NCBI GenBank assembly: GCA_029962745.1 | Contig: CM057157.1 | Coordinates: forward strand, 9,576,587 to 9,640,586 | Length of the DNA: 64,000 bases | Direction of reading: 5' to 3' | Origin: Echinometra lucunter | Lineage: Eukaryota; Echinodermata; Echinoidea; Camarodonta; Echinometridae | In this document: piece after piece, positions 1 through 12,440 of the stretch | How the letters are laid out: every line of letters begins with the position of its first letter | Numbering within the stretch: position 1 is the first letter of the stretch | Program-made: the position numbers and the translations under genes | The notes under the pieces: generated by a model | The model's database searches: none | What the model saw: only the letters and a program-made list of their open reading frames with translations | What the model was told of the DNA's origin: nothing

Positions 1-500
1 NNNNNNNNNNNNNNNNNNNNNNNNNNNNNNNNNNNNNNNNNNNNNNNNNNNNNNNNNNNNNNNNNNNNNNNNNNNNNNNNNNNNNNNNNNNNNNNNNNNN
101 NNNNNNNNNNNNNNNNNNNNNNNNNNNNNNNNNNNNNNNNNNNNNNNNNNNNNNNNNNNNNNNNNNNNNNNNNNNNNNNNNNNNNNNNNNNNNNNNNNNN
201 NNNNNNNNNNNNNNNNNNNNNNNNNNNNNNNNNNNNNNNNNNNNNNNNNNNNNNNNNNNNNNNNNNNNNNNNNNNNNNNNNNNNNNNNNNNNNNNNNNNN
301 NNNNNNNNNNNNNNNNNNNNNNNNNNNNNNNNNNNNNNNNNNNNNNNNNNNNNNNNNNNNNNNNNNNNNNNNNNNNNNNNNNNNNNNNNNNNNNNNNNNN
401 NNNNNNNNNNNNNNNNNNNNNNNNNNNNNNNNNNNNNNNNNNNNNNNNNNNNNNNNNNNNNNNNNNNNNNNNNNNNNNNNNNNNNNNNNNNNNNNNNNNN
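1..500. other. assembly gap (N run)
   Basis: Five hundred unknown bases open the window. Nothing can be said about them. Confidence 0.99.
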
Positions 501-2834
501 TTGACGTTAAAACCTTGGTACAACCATGCAAGGGTCACATCTTCTTTCATGTTTTCCTCCTCCAGAGCTATACCCCAATATTCCTCTTCTCCCCACCCAC
601 CCCTACAAATGTAGTTTGCAGACACAATCCCTGGTCTGTCAAAACACGCTCATAGGATCTGAGTAGGAGACTATTAGGAGGTCCATGGGGATCATGTACT
701 ATAACTGCTTCAGACTATACTGACACAGCCAGTAGGTACTTTGTCTAGGCTTCTCTCATGACACAATGCATTTAGATAAAGTGTCAATTAGAGTCTGTGT
801 CTGCAGACTACCTAACACCCCACCAACCCCTCCCCCCCCCCCCCAACAAAAAAAGCTATGCTACTGTTCCCTGTTGTTTTTATGAATCAAGGGTTCTTTG
901 TCAATCACAAAAGGTTTTTTTTTCTTTTCCTTTCTTTTTTTCTTTCAATATTAAATTGAAAGTGAGTTGTGTTTAGTCTGATCAGAACATATCAAACACA
1001 ATGATTCATTATTTGGCTAAGAGGAAAATTTGAATCACTGTTACACCAAAATGACCATGATTATCTACAAATATGAAAAAATATTTAGAAAAAATAGAAG
1101 TATTCCACTATTTCAATTTCTATTTTCACTGTTCATCCTCTTAAAGCAGGTTTCTTCTCTTCTTTTTTTATCAAGTATTGTAGTGTATTCCAAAGAAGAA
1201 AGAAAATCATGATAAAATTATGGACTCGAATTGTTTGATAGGCTTTAAGATTAATGATAGTAGTGTGTTCTTAATCTTGATAAATACAGGTAATCCATTT
1301 CTTAATTGAAACATTTTTAATGTTGTTCTTATTACTACATGTAGATCTCTACCATGAAGTAACATCTTTCATAGAATAAAAAATGGACAAAATTGAATTC
1401 AAATTTGAACTGTCTATATTCTACAACAATGCAAAAAAGTGACAAAAGCATTCCTTATTTGATGCAACAAGTTTAAACTCTACACAACAATTGAAAATTG
1501 AAATGAAAAGCAATGCCATGCATTAATTAGTTGGTACTTCACTTGCACATTTTAAAAAAATTAAAAAAGTGGATCATAATCAAAATATGGCAAATGATGG
1601 AGTGAAACATTTGAAACAAACAAACAATGGATCATGATACAAAACAATATTTTAGAAACAAAATGGTGTAATAATGAAAGTTTTACCAGGGAGTTGACTC
1701 CCTGGTTTTACAACTTTTACCTCAATCCACGGCCACATAACTGCCATTTCTCCACAAGTCATTTAAAAGGCACTGAAAGGCAATTGAATTTTTCTGTTGA
1801 CATAAGGAATGATGGTTAAGTATGGCCACCCAGTCTATAGCTAAAATTAGTCACGGATCCAGGACTTGGAAATAGAGGGAAAGCACACAATTTTCTCAGA
1901 TAAAGCTCGTGTGTTCCATTGTGTAATTCCAAAATATAGACATGATAGATGGGGCGTGCACCTTGTGTGTGTGCCCTAGCCTGGATCTGCCACTGGCTGA
2001 AATCATGTGAATATTCAGTCATCAAGTCATGAATTTACAAGCCCAAAAGTGCGTTTAATGATCATGTTAATTCATCTTACCTGGATGCCGCTGTAAGTCA
2101 TGTAAGTCGCTGGCTGTGACCAAAACCAAGTTGAAAAGACCTGCACTTCTCACCTGCTCAGCAAGCCACAAGGTTTCTTCGATCAACTATTCAAACAGGA
2201 TTTCGGAGAACCCTGCAATATCTGAAGACAGAGAGGCGTTCCAAAAGAAACGAAAAAAAACTGCAGTTTTTGTAGGGAGACAGTCATCGGCAATCAAAGC
2301 TCACGACACCTGCCCTTTACTTGGCAGCAAACAAGACTCCACTTGTACCGGCCAGTACCCGCCTACCAGCGAGTACCGCTCCTCCTCACCACCATATACA
2401 GTGGCAGTGGCGCGTGGCTGAAATCAAGAAGATCGGGGATTGTTCTCCCCTCCAGGATTCCACCTTAAATAAACCTGGAGTCGATCCAATGAGAGTTTTC
2501 ACACACTGACATCAGTAACTAGATCCCCGACTAGATCCTGCTTTTTTTTTGTAGCAATCGGCTTCGCTACCACATTCGTGATTAATTCTTTTGCGGTAAA
2601 CTGAGGCCTAAGCAACTCTTCGTCGCGACCGATTTCGTGAGATGCATGGGAGTAGATTGAGCTTGATGGGGTCGTGTGCAGAATTGAGGGGAAACCCCCC
2701 AAAAAAGTTAGCACGCAGTTGGTTGCGATGGTGTGCGTAGCACCATGGTCCATGGTAGCACGAATGCGTCACAACAAACTAGCCATCTGATTGGTGGTAA
2801 GTAATAATTATGCAATATTCAGTGACTTCACTCA
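501..2834. other. intergenic, no gene recognised
   Basis: AT-rich sequence with short poly-C and poly-T tracts near 829-920. The open frames here are short (at most about 100 codons) and show no domain, no convincing splice structure and no similarity that I recognise. The stretch from 2100 to 2760 is somewhat richer in GC, but I could not support an exon in it. Confidence 0.6.
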
Positions 2835-3170
2835 AGCCCACTGCACACCGTACGATCCGACTCGACTGGACTGCGACCATAGAGTTATATACGCTTTCAA
2901 AAAAATTTTTTTTTTTTAAAAGAGTTACAAACGCTTCTTCGTATGGCTGCGACTGAGTGACAGGTCCCGCGTCCGTACATCTTGCGATCCAATTACTATA
3001 CTGCTGTCTGATTGGTAGGAAGTTGGATTGAGCCTGCGATCCAGTTGTGTTGCAGAGATTCGACATGTCAAATCCTTACGATTACCCTGCGACTCACAAG
3101 CTGACAAGAGCTGTGACGTCACATCTCCACTCACTCGGTCGCAGACCGGTCGGATCGTAAGGTGTGGGCT
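2835..3170. mobile_element. non-autonomous element with inverted ends, family shared with 28534-28948
   Basis: The left end reads AGCCCACTGCACACCGTACG and the right end is its imperfect reverse complement (CGATCCGAC and CCCAC blocks are shared). A second copy with the same ends lies at 28534-28948. There is no coding capacity, so it is MITE-like. The superfamily could not be assigned. Confidence 0.65.
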
Positions 3171-3748
3171 TAAGGAAAACAAAATCAAAGCTAAAACAAA
3201 ACAAAACAAAACGAAACGAAACGAAAAAATACATATTGCGAACAAGGATTATGTAATAATTCTGGAAACAAAACGACAACTTCTCTTGTAAATAAACTCA
3301 CCAGAAAAGAAAGGAGAGTATATGAAAGTTCTCAGAAAACTTGAAGGAAACCCGCTTTATACTCTGTAAATCCTTCACTAAATCTAGGGCCTTGCATAAA
3401 TTTAGACTAAATAAAAACAAACAAACTGGTTGCTGCTGGTCAAGGAGGAAATCGGGTTGTTTTTTTAGAAAGACCTGTATGAATTTACATTTCACACGCT
3501 GAGGAATATATTGCAAAGGGTGTGATTTCTTCAATAACACTGCAACAGCTATATTCCCGGTTGTTTGGGTTATTTTTATTTTATTTTTTTTTTTGTTATT
3601 TTTTGTTGTTGTTGTTGTTCTCGTTCGGATTTTCCTTTAAACATTTACTTACCAGTCTATGATTTTCTGCATTTAAAAAAACAGCTTGATGCATTGGGTT
3701 GAATTGTGAATTATGAAAAAAAAAAAAGTAAAGTGGCTTCTTTCTTTC

Positions 3749-3750
3749 TT

Positions 3751-3800
<50 letters not shown>
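3749..3800. repeat. (CT)n microsatellite
   Basis: Uninterrupted CT dinucleotides over about 50 bp. The flanks (3171-4410) hold no recognisable gene. Confidence 0.95.
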
Positions 3801-3806
<6 letters not shown>

Positions 3807-4414
3807 CATTTTTTGATTGAATGGTATTGGTATTTGGAGGCTGTTTTGTCATTTTTACAAGCTATCTAACCTCGAAGTTTCCAATATAATCGAGATTTTT
3901 AAACTACATTCAGACAGAATTTGTGTAAATCAAGATATCTTTCATGCAACTTTGAATGTAATTGACACCATAATGTGCCTAAAAACGGTCATAATATCAT
4001 AAGTCTGTATTTCAACAGATACCCTGAAAAAAAAATAACATGATATGATTGTGATCGTATGATTGTCTGAAAGAAGTGTGCTTGTAGGGTTCATCAAAAC
4101 TGTAATATTGTTTTAAAACATCCAGAGTCCTTTTTGGAGTAAAAAACAACAAGAACAAAAACAAAAAAAAACAGGAGTTTATAAACTTTTATTGCGAAAT
4201 GAAATGTAGAGAGTTATATCAACTACCTTCTAACTTAATGCGTCTATTTACACTCTCATTTCCTTCGATTAGAAATTAATTTAGAAGCTTGTAATTAGGG
4301 ACAAATCCAAAATTGGATAAAGAAATTATAATCAAGACTGATTTCTAAATGTATTGGAGTAAGATTTTTAATTGAACTTTGGATTCGTCCTTGATTCAGG
4401 TCTAAGAAATTTAA

Positions 4415-4748
4415 AGACGCTCAGTCGTGGGCTTTCATGGGGAATTTGACACCATGGGTGCTTACCCAGGAAGAGGTGTTATCCTTCACTATGAGTTTTA
4501 TGACCAACAGACCTTATATAATGCTCTGTATATTCCACCCTTTGCCCCATTTGGCAAAGTCATTATCTCACTTTCCTTGGCCCGAGAATGCCCGAAGCAG
4601 GCCGAAGAATGTTTATGGTGGGACAGCTTGTTTTGCTGTGCTCCAGAAATGTAGCTCTGAACATTACAGGTATTTCCAGTGCTTTTCACAAAGTCTGGTG
4701 TCAGCAAATTATGATCTACTCCCCATGAAAGCCCACCACTGAATGTCT
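4415..4748. mobile_element. TTAA-flanked MITE with about 28-bp inverted ends
   Basis: The left end AGACGCTCAGTCGTGGGCTT and the reverse complement of the right end, AGACATTCAGTGGTGGGCTT, differ at three of the 20 bases shown, and the similarity continues for 8 more bases. TTAA borders the element on both sides (4411-4414 and 4749-4752), as expected for piggyBac-type integration. Both overlapping open frames inside are products of the repeat, not genes. Confidence 0.75.
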
Positions 4749-4752
4749 TTAA

Positions 4753-6000
4753 GGTGTATAGTCTTGTTTTTTTCTGGGGAAGGGGGGGGGGGTAACAGAA
4801 ATATACAATATTACAACAACAAAAATTATTACAAATAGTTTTATCATTGTCACAAACTTTGTATCGAATCACCAGGATCTCATTGATACGACATACCACG
4901 CATCGTATCTATCATGGTACTTTGTTTGTTTCAACTACAGTGTGACAGACACAACATTTGATTTGAGGACCGTAGTTTTAGACACAAAATTCATATTTCA
5001 ATCTATGCATACATTGATTATGCATATTAAATTTGAAAATCCTCCATTTGGAAATATTCAGTTTTTTCTAGATTGCTTTAATTGAAATTTTTGATGTGCT
5101 GGTTTAATACAACGACATTGTATGTATATTGGAATCTGTATGAGGTTAAAATTGTACTTATATCGTCAAAAATTGGGGGGCTTGAGCGATTTTTCTTTCT
5201 TTTTTTGGGGGGGGGCTTCAGTTCCCAAAGCCTCCCTGTAGAACCGCTCCTGGTATAAACCTTCAGGGTCGAAGTGTGTTTTGTTTTAATTGTTAATAAT
5301 ACCCTGGCCTCTTGGACAATTATGTCAGTGGTAAAAGAAAAGGAGGCAGGAGTCCTTTCTAAATCTCTTACAAGTGGATGAGACGTTTTAAAAATATACA
5401 ATCTGGGATCCCTAGCCCAAAAGCGTCACTCGTTGTAGTGTATTTTCGCCATCATCCACCATGTCCACGCTTGAATTGGGTGGGAATTCTGTTTCTACAA
5501 ATCGCCAGAAAGATGTTACCAATTTTTATACCTTCAATGTACGCTTCACACACAGATTAGTGACAATCTGAAATGATATAACCTAAACCAGATTAAAACA
5601 TGTCACCATCAAGCGGTCTGTATAGATTCCTCTCCAAAAATTAAAAGAAAGATATCCAGAAAATAATGATGTTACAGCAAAGAGTCCATGATACTGGCTG
5701 GATCACGTTCCCTCACGGTCCTTAATTCTTGTCTGCCAAGAAAGACATCAATAGAGGGCGACATAAGGTTCTGTTTGTGGCCTTTTTTTTCACAGAACTC
5801 ATCTTTTCAATCCCGGAAGACGGGAGGTATCCCCCGCCTCTCTTTTTAGGAAGGGGGAGATGGCGTCTACAAAATACCCCACACTTCAAAGAAAAATTAA
5901 ATTTTAATCAATCAGTTGTTAAAATTTTGAGAAATCTGTCATAAACGACGGTTATAAAAGTAGTAGTAAAATTAAAAACCAGAGATAGGAGGTCCCGAGA
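4753..6000. other. intergenic, repeats only
   Basis: No gene recognised. The segment around 5250-5330 (beginning GGTATAAACCTTCAGGGTCG) recurs at about 6283-6530, where it is interrupted by an insertion. Confidence 0.6.
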
Positions 6001-6002
6001 GT

Positions 6003-6080
6003 ACGTGTGTGCGTGTGTGTGTGTGTGGGTGTGTGTGTGCGTGTGTGTGCGTGTGTGTGCGTGTGTGTGTGTGTGTGTGA
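6003..6080. repeat. (GT)n microsatellite with GTGTGC interruptions
   Basis: About 75 bp of GT repeats, followed by a 13-bp poly-C tract near 6096. Confidence 0.95.
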
Positions 6081-6329
6081 GTACTCGATCATCCTCCCCC
6101 CCCCCCCCTCCTCTTAACGGATTTACACCGGTGTTTACAATTATATTCATGGAAAGCGTTTGGTAACATCTTCATGAAGTAAAACTTCTATAAAGGAAGG
6201 TCTCCATAGACATTGAAAGACTTGAGAAATAAGAAAAATGGAGTCGTTGAAGTGTCTCCAGACTTCTGTTATTGTAATCTGTATAAACCTGCAGGGTCGA
6301 AGCGTGTTTTTCCGTTTTTCTTTTTTTTT

Positions 6330-6508
6330 TTAGATAATAATATAGTTCTTGTATAGCGCATATCACATTATGATATAACGACTCTATGCGCTTCCAAAGG
6401 ACTTGGATATTATTACCCCAGCTTTAGCCCGGCAGCCTTTTACAGCGCGCAAGCATTTCAAGGAATGAATTCCTGCCAGGTACCCATTCACCTCACCTGT
6501 TTAAATGT
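6330..6508. mobile_element. probable short interspersed repeat inserted in a duplicated segment
   Basis: The flanks (GTATAAACCTGCAGGGTCG on the left, ACCCTGGCCTCTTGGA on the right) match the uninterrupted sequence at about 5254-5320. The intervening 180 bp are therefore extra. They include TATAGCGCATATCACATTAT and GGCAGCCTTTTACAGCGCGC, which look like an interspersed repeat I have seen in marine invertebrate genomes. Family and boundaries are approximate. Confidence 0.5.
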
Positions 6509-6997
6509 TACCCTGGCCTCTTGGATAAAGAAAATGTAGATTTTGTCTTTATTTGATCATGTGACACTGTGGTGGATTTAGAGAAAACTTAGAATGAATA
6601 AATTTTACCCATATTTTTCGTCCTATTGTTCCTTTTCATGAACTTTTCGATGAAAAGAAAAGAAAACTTTCTCTGATTGATCTAACATGCATGAGGAAAA
6701 TCAATTTCCTTTCTCACCGGTTTCTCGTACATTATGTTGTGACTTCAAGCAATAAACATGATTTAGAGTCCCCAAAATGAAAGCTGTTTATGACCAATAT
6801 GATGGTGGCTAAAATAACTTTGACAACAGTTCTTTCGTTTTCAAGTGTGGGCCCTTAAAGGTCCGATTTGATTGTTTGAAATACTTGTTTGTTTGTTTTT
6901 TTTAATTAATCCACAACGTTACAGAATCAAGATTCGCTGGTGAAAATAATGATAAGAATAATATCCGTGAATATAGTGATATAATAATAGTAAGAAC

Positions 6998-7052
6998 AGG
7001 AAGAAGAAGAAGAAGAAGAAGAAGAAGAAGAAGAAGAAGAAGAAGAAGAAGA
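6998..7052. repeat. (GAA)n microsatellite
   Basis: About 17 GAA units. The poly-L and poly-S open frames read on the other strand are products of this tract. Confidence 0.95.
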
Positions 7053-7280
7053 TTTGTAAGACACCGAATCCACTTGATGATCAAATGCCCAACGTGCAAT
7101 TTGTGCAAAAGATGAAATTACATGACAAATAGACAAAAATGCAATAGGAGAGGTAGACAAAGGTGTGATAGGAGAGGTAAGGATATGAGAGTTTAAAAGA
7201 ATGAAAAGAATTATCATCATTCTTCTTACACCTTAAAATTGGTTTTCATCATGCTAAAGATAACGGCTCTCTTGTATAGA

Positions 7281-7394
7281 AAGTTGCGATTAAACGCAAC
7301 TCAAAATATTAAACGCAACTTGATTTTCAACAAATCAGAATCGAGTGTTTGGGACTTGCACTTAATTTTTTTAGTTGCGTTTAATCGCAATTTT
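7281..7394. mobile_element. small hairpin element flanked by 13-bp direct repeats
   Basis: TTGCGATTAAACGCAACT near 7284 is repeated in inverted form near 7374 (AGTTGCGTTTAATCGCAA). The 13-mer TCTCTTGTATAGA stands directly on both sides (7268-7280 and 7395-7407). This is the layout of a recent insertion with a target duplication. The element is about 114 bp and non-coding. Confidence 0.75.
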
Positions 7395-7407
7395 TCTCTT
7401 GTATAGA

Positions 7408-9723
7408 GGACCAAGGTTCCCTAAGACTTGGATCAGTATTTGTTCTTATTTTTTAAAGCAAATAATGCTTTTCTGATCATAACGAATGAAAAATCATAGG
7501 GCCGCCCCTGCATATTACCAACTGAATCTAAAAAGCGAATCGCAAAATATAATACTTATCTTGACTGAAAGGTACACGATACTTGTGTTTCAAAAGCGAG
7601 GTATTGTTAAATTAGATGGGGGTGGGGCATAAATTATGCAGCCCAGATCCTGGTCCAAGATTTTTGTTTATGTCTTGGTCTATTATGTCTCTATTCCGAG
7701 AACTATATAATGTTAAGCGAATAAGCTAAGTTTTGTCTTGGTTTATGAACCCGGAGTCTGAACCACATAGTTCAACCCTACAGGATAAAATGGGAAAGAC
7801 CATCAGCCTCTCTACTTTTGTCCACACTGACTACAATGGTTCCCGCCAAACTTATTTCTCGAACTGCTTTCATTTTGCATACGGCATTAAAAAAATAATA
7901 TTAATAATAATAAATAAATCACAATGAAACCCTGGACCCGGAAATGAAGGTCCACAATAAAAATGCACAATCGAATAAAGCTATTAACGGATTCAAATCA
8001 CATCTCCATTATAACTTTTCTCAGAACCTGAAATATATAGCATGTATGATTAAATGGAAATTGATAATATGATGCTATTAAATATATAAACTTTTCATAG
8101 ATTCCATTTTGGACATCAGTGTTTAGGGATGCGTGTACACTTAAGTCCCAACAATGAATGTATGTTATATTCGTCTCTGGATATTTGGGACCTTTATTCT
8201 TTCGAAGGCCTTTGAACACTTTTGAACACTTTTGACAGAATTGTAAAAGATAATGTAGGGACCTATGAGAACAATACTGCCCTACTTGAGCCAAAGGAAC
8301 CAAGTAAGTGATAATGAGTATACAAACGCGACAAAATGATAAATTAAATAATCTGATCAGGAGCTTCAACATGGAAATTTGTTATCAGGAATAATGCTGT
8401 TTGCATATATTTTTCCTTTTGCCAAAGTTTTCCATGCTTCCTTTTGTCACCGAAGTATTCCAAATGGGTCACATTTTGTGACTAAAGGTTTTTTTTTTTT
8501 TCAGTTCTATGAAGCACATATGTCAAATCAGTAGAGAAGTCAATTTCGATGAAAATATCACTTACGTTGTTTTTGTGGGGTTTTTTTTTTGTTTTTTTTT
8601 TTTGTATTTGTTTTTGTGGAGTGTGTTTTTTGTTTTGGTTTTTTTTGTTTTTTGTTTTTTGTTCTTTTTTTTTTTGGTTGCTAAAATAGGGTTTTGATGT
8701 ATAGGGCCTATGTAGCCCCTCGCCCTCTCTTCTCCATCCTATAAAATATAAGAGCATTTAGCAAATTTCGTAGCTATATGATAATCTGAAGACAAAGTCA
8801 CTCATCTTGTTTCTTGTTTGTTTGTTTTGATTTGATTTTCGTTTCCCTGTGTTTTGAAATCCATCCATATTTTATGGTAAGATATTTACTGATTTAGGAA
8901 AAATCGAAACTTATAGATGGCATTGATAAGTATCGGATTATAGCACAAGATAATTATGATTCAGCAAAAGAAAGGTTTTTTTCTTGATCAACAACTATCA
9001 CCTTTTATTTCAACGAAGCTAAATTAAAATTGTGGTCGGAGAAAAAACTTTTAAGAACAAGGACCCCTCTACAAAAGGTCAAATATAATTACCCATTCAC
9101 GCAAACGATGAAGTTACACTGGACAGTGCGTCTTGGAAATTTGAGAGTATATGATAAGACTCTTTTTTTTAAATCACGGAAATAATCTTTCTAGTGATCA
9201 GTTTTTCCTATTAGGTAAATGATACTATTTGCCTTGTTTTCCTTTAACCGAATTCGACCTGATGCCACTATAGGCTTTCCGGTTTATCTTTGAGGTTATA
9301 CGTGGTAATTATTTTCATCAAAAACATAATAAAAGAACCGCAAGTAAGGAAACGGGGACCTGGGGGGTTTTGAACTCTGGCGGATTCGATAGGCGATTCT
9401 CTCTTTTCAGTAATTGTAAACAGGAACCGATACCAAGTTTAGGATTGCACTACTTTTTATTTGCGTTTGCTGTTATTATTGTTTTTATTTTTTGTTTTTT
9501 GTTTTGTTTTAAATTATTTGCAGATATTTTTTATCCCTTAATAAAAGCAACGCTAGTTTTGTTCAGGGTCATATTCTAAAACGAAAGCGGTCAGATTCAT
9601 TCGGGGGGGGGGGTGCTTTATGTAAAGAAAAATGATTTGACCCCGAAGCTAGATTGACCTGCCTGACTATTTGATACACTCCCACCCCTTTATCTCTATT
9701 TATTAACAGGTAATAGATGTTCT
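7408..9723. other. intergenic, no gene recognised
   Basis: AT-rich sequence with a 100-bp poly-T/TTTG tract at 8578-8682. Short open frames only. None has splice support or a recognisable domain. Confidence 0.6.
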
Positions 9724-9871
9724 GGGCCCCGTTTCATAAAACTTGTTATCAATAACAAGTTGCAATAACTGTTATAAGCTACTGAAATCCTTGCATCTGA
9801 TTGACTGAGAGCAAATTTGTCATAGAAATGTGGCAGTTGTTGCTGATAATAAGTTTTATGAAACGGGGCCC
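9724..9871. mobile_element. hairpin MITE, GGGCCCCGTTTCATAAAACT family
   Basis: The two ends are near-perfect reverse complements beginning GGGCCCCGTTTCATAAAACT. A close relative lies at 20142-20275 and a more divergent one near 19506-19666. The internal sequence, including TTGCATCTGATTGACTGAGA, is conserved between copies. Non-coding. Confidence 0.8.
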
Positions 9872-10514
9872 TGGTAAGAAGTCTTATGTCTATGAGAAGA
9901 CATTGGTCTATATAATCTACTCTCGGCCCAGGTACTTGAAAGGAAACTAAGACATTGCTCCTGAATATTTTAACTAGATTGTCCCGAAAACGTGCGTTGT
10001 AATAATAACGAATGAAAACCAGAGGCAGACGATTAAACACGCTAAAACGGCAATTTCACATTAATATTTGGGGTGAATTATGCTGGTCGCCTCTTCCCAA
10101 ACAACCTGGATTTCAATGCTTCCATCCCGGTGAGCACTGACGTACTGGAGGGGACGCCCCCCCCCCCCCAAATAAATTTCAACCATGGTTTATTTTCAAT
10201 CTTACATTAGTGATATCACACGAATTTCATTATTTCTCCCTAGACCCCCTTTCTGCTGTTAAGTAACGCATTCACAATTTCCCAAATAGCATGCATAGCA
10301 AGGCAGAAAACACGCATAATATCAATACTAATGTGTTTTATGATATAACACTTGGTTTTATCTGTTTATCTGACAATGGATTCAAACTTTGATAATGAAT
10401 ATTCTTAGATTTATCAAAACTAGACACGGGCTTTAAGTTTGTAATCCCAAATAGTGTTCTTTTACAGAGTTGCAAACCATCAATATTGCAAAAAGCTCCT
10501 TTACCATGGGAGTG

Positions 10515-10836
10515 CATCCGCGTAGCCAAGGGTGGGGGGCGATGGGGGCGGTCGCCCCCCTCCAAAACGCCAACAAAAAAGAAAGAAAAAAAGAAAAAAT
10601 AGAAGGAAAAAAGCGGGAGCGAGAAAAGAAAAAGGTAAGAGAACGTAAGAAGAGCGGGAGCAGACAAGGAACAATTCAAAGAAACGTCGGAGCTTCCGCC
10701 TTCGCGCGGGAGGGGGGAAACTCCCCCTCCCTGCACCCTCCCCCCCTAGGGAGCGCGCTTTGCTCGCTCAGTAAGTGATTCACACGCTTCGCGTGCTCAC
10801 TACCGCCCCTAAAATGAAATCCTAGCTACGCCACTG
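10515..10836. mobile_element. hAT-type non-autonomous element with 8-bp target duplication
   Basis: The element is bounded by the perfect direct repeat TGGGAGTG (10507-10514 and 10837-10844). The left end is CATCCGCGTAGCCAAGGG; the reverse complement of the right end is CAGTGGCGTAGCTAGGAT. The CA..GCGTAGC end and the 8-bp duplication are typical of hAT transposons. The interior is purine-rich with GC-rich subterminal sequence and no transposase. Confidence 0.85.
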
Positions 10837-11261
10837 TGGGAGTGAAACCCTGGTACCCCATCGCATCACACCCTCTCCATGCTCGTCCTTTTTATTTCAT
10901 AGTGTCTTTGTCTGTATCATTATCATAAGTAATAAAGTATTTTGTGTAACGCTGGCATTAATTTTGTTTGAAACTTGCGAAGATTATTTGGGCTGCATGT
11001 TTTCATAATCATGTTTCCAAATTCATGAAAAAAATCATTTTCCCGTCGGTAGATTCATGACACGCTTATCCATAATAGTACATATGTCATCAAATTTGAT
11101 GTTTCATATTGCATGTATTGTACTTCAAATATTTATTTTTCATATTTACTTCTTTTGTTGGAAATGAGAAAAAATAAAAATTCAACTGAACTGAAGTTGG
11201 AATTTCCTTTCCAGGTTTTGCAGACTGCACATTTTTAAAAAATGAAAAAGCTCCGTATCGT

Positions 11262-11390
11262 GAGGGGGGGGGGGGGGCGGGCGCGGTCGCTATGTACACT
11301 CCCTCAGGATTGGTCGCTTCGCTCCTCGCAAAGATTGAGCCCCCCAAATATTTTGGCTCATTACGCCAATGCCGGTGAGGTATGAACCAC
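11262..11390. mobile_element. fragment related to the G-rich hAT-type elements
   Basis: A G run of about 15 is followed by GGTCGCTTCGCTCCTCGCAA and a terminal ATTACGCCAATG, which resembles one end of the elements at 11446 and 17920. A matching second end was not found, so it is probably truncated. Confidence 0.4.
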
Positions 11391-11636
11391 AGAGCACATT
11401 GGTGTGGTAAGCCTATATATTATTCCTCCTGCTGTTGCTCCTCCTCAGGGGCGTAGACAGCGGGGGGGGGGGGGGAATGAGGGGTATGCATCCCCCCCCC
11501 CCCCACCTCACAAGTTGGGGGGGATGACATGTACAATCATCCCCCCCCCCCCTCAGGTTTTAGGGAAGGATGTTTGCTTACAAACTGAATTAACATGTTT
11601 AGAAATGATAGGAACAGCAATAATGATAGTAATAAT

Positions 11637-11637
11637 G

Positions 11638-11692
<55 letters not shown>

Positions 11693-11718
11693 TAATAATA
11701 ATAATAATGATAATAATA

Positions 11719-11803
<85 letters not shown>

Positions 11804-11882
11804 TAATAATAATAATGATAATAATAATAATAATTATAACAAAAATAATAATAACAGCAACAACAACAATAATAATAATAAT
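11637..11882. repeat. (AAT)n microsatellite inside element copy A
   Basis: About 240 bp of AAT units with occasional ATG, GGT and ACA interruptions. Copy B has the corresponding tract at 18177-18264 in a shorter form, so the tract has changed length since the copies separated. Confidence 0.95.
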
Positions 11883-12222
11883 TAGTAATGTATCATTATT
11901 ATTATGCTTATGATAATAATGATGGTTATCATCATCATAAACATTATCATCGTTAATGTGACTGAAATGACGATTACTATCATAACTATATCGATCATTA
12001 TTCTGATTTATGTAGTTTTTTTATATTACTTTAGGGTAATTTCGGCGCCGTCACAGTTTTTCTGAAGTGGTGTAACAACAAAATTTAAAAAAAAAAGATA
12101 AATAGCGTGATGCAAATATGCAAAAAGGTGTGTCAGTTCATATTCTATATTCGTCTGTCACGGTGCGTATATCTTCTGTTTATGTCTATGCATTCGGGTG
12201 TATGTGTGTGTGGGGGGAGGTG

Positions 12223-12440
12223 CATGGCCGTACCCAGAAATTTTGAAAACTTACATTTTTTTACTGAAAATTTTCACAAAATTCAACAAAAGTGTGCACC
12301 AAATCCTCCAATTTCATTTTTAAAAAGGCAAAAGGGCCCCCATGACAAGCTCGGTCGCTTCACTCCCTCGCTTTTGAGGTTCTCGAAAAATTTTACGCAT
12401 CTGGCCCCCCCCCAGGAAAAAATTTCTGCGTACGGCCCTG
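12223..12440. mobile_element. nested element inside copy A
   Basis: The ends CATGGCCGTACCCAGAAATT and, reversed, CAGGGCCGTACGCAGAAATT are inverted repeats. Copy B lacks this segment at the matching place. The flanking 8-mers GGGAGGTG and TGTGGGTG are similar but not identical, so the target duplication is imperfect or eroded by the surrounding GT repeat. Confidence 0.7.

Noticed and set aside
4427..4899. Overlapping frames of 75-133 codons
   Set aside because: They fall in a TTAA-bounded MITE and its flank.
11404..11913. 169-codon and 96-codon frames rich in I and N
   Set aside because: They translate the AAT microsatellite inside a transposon.
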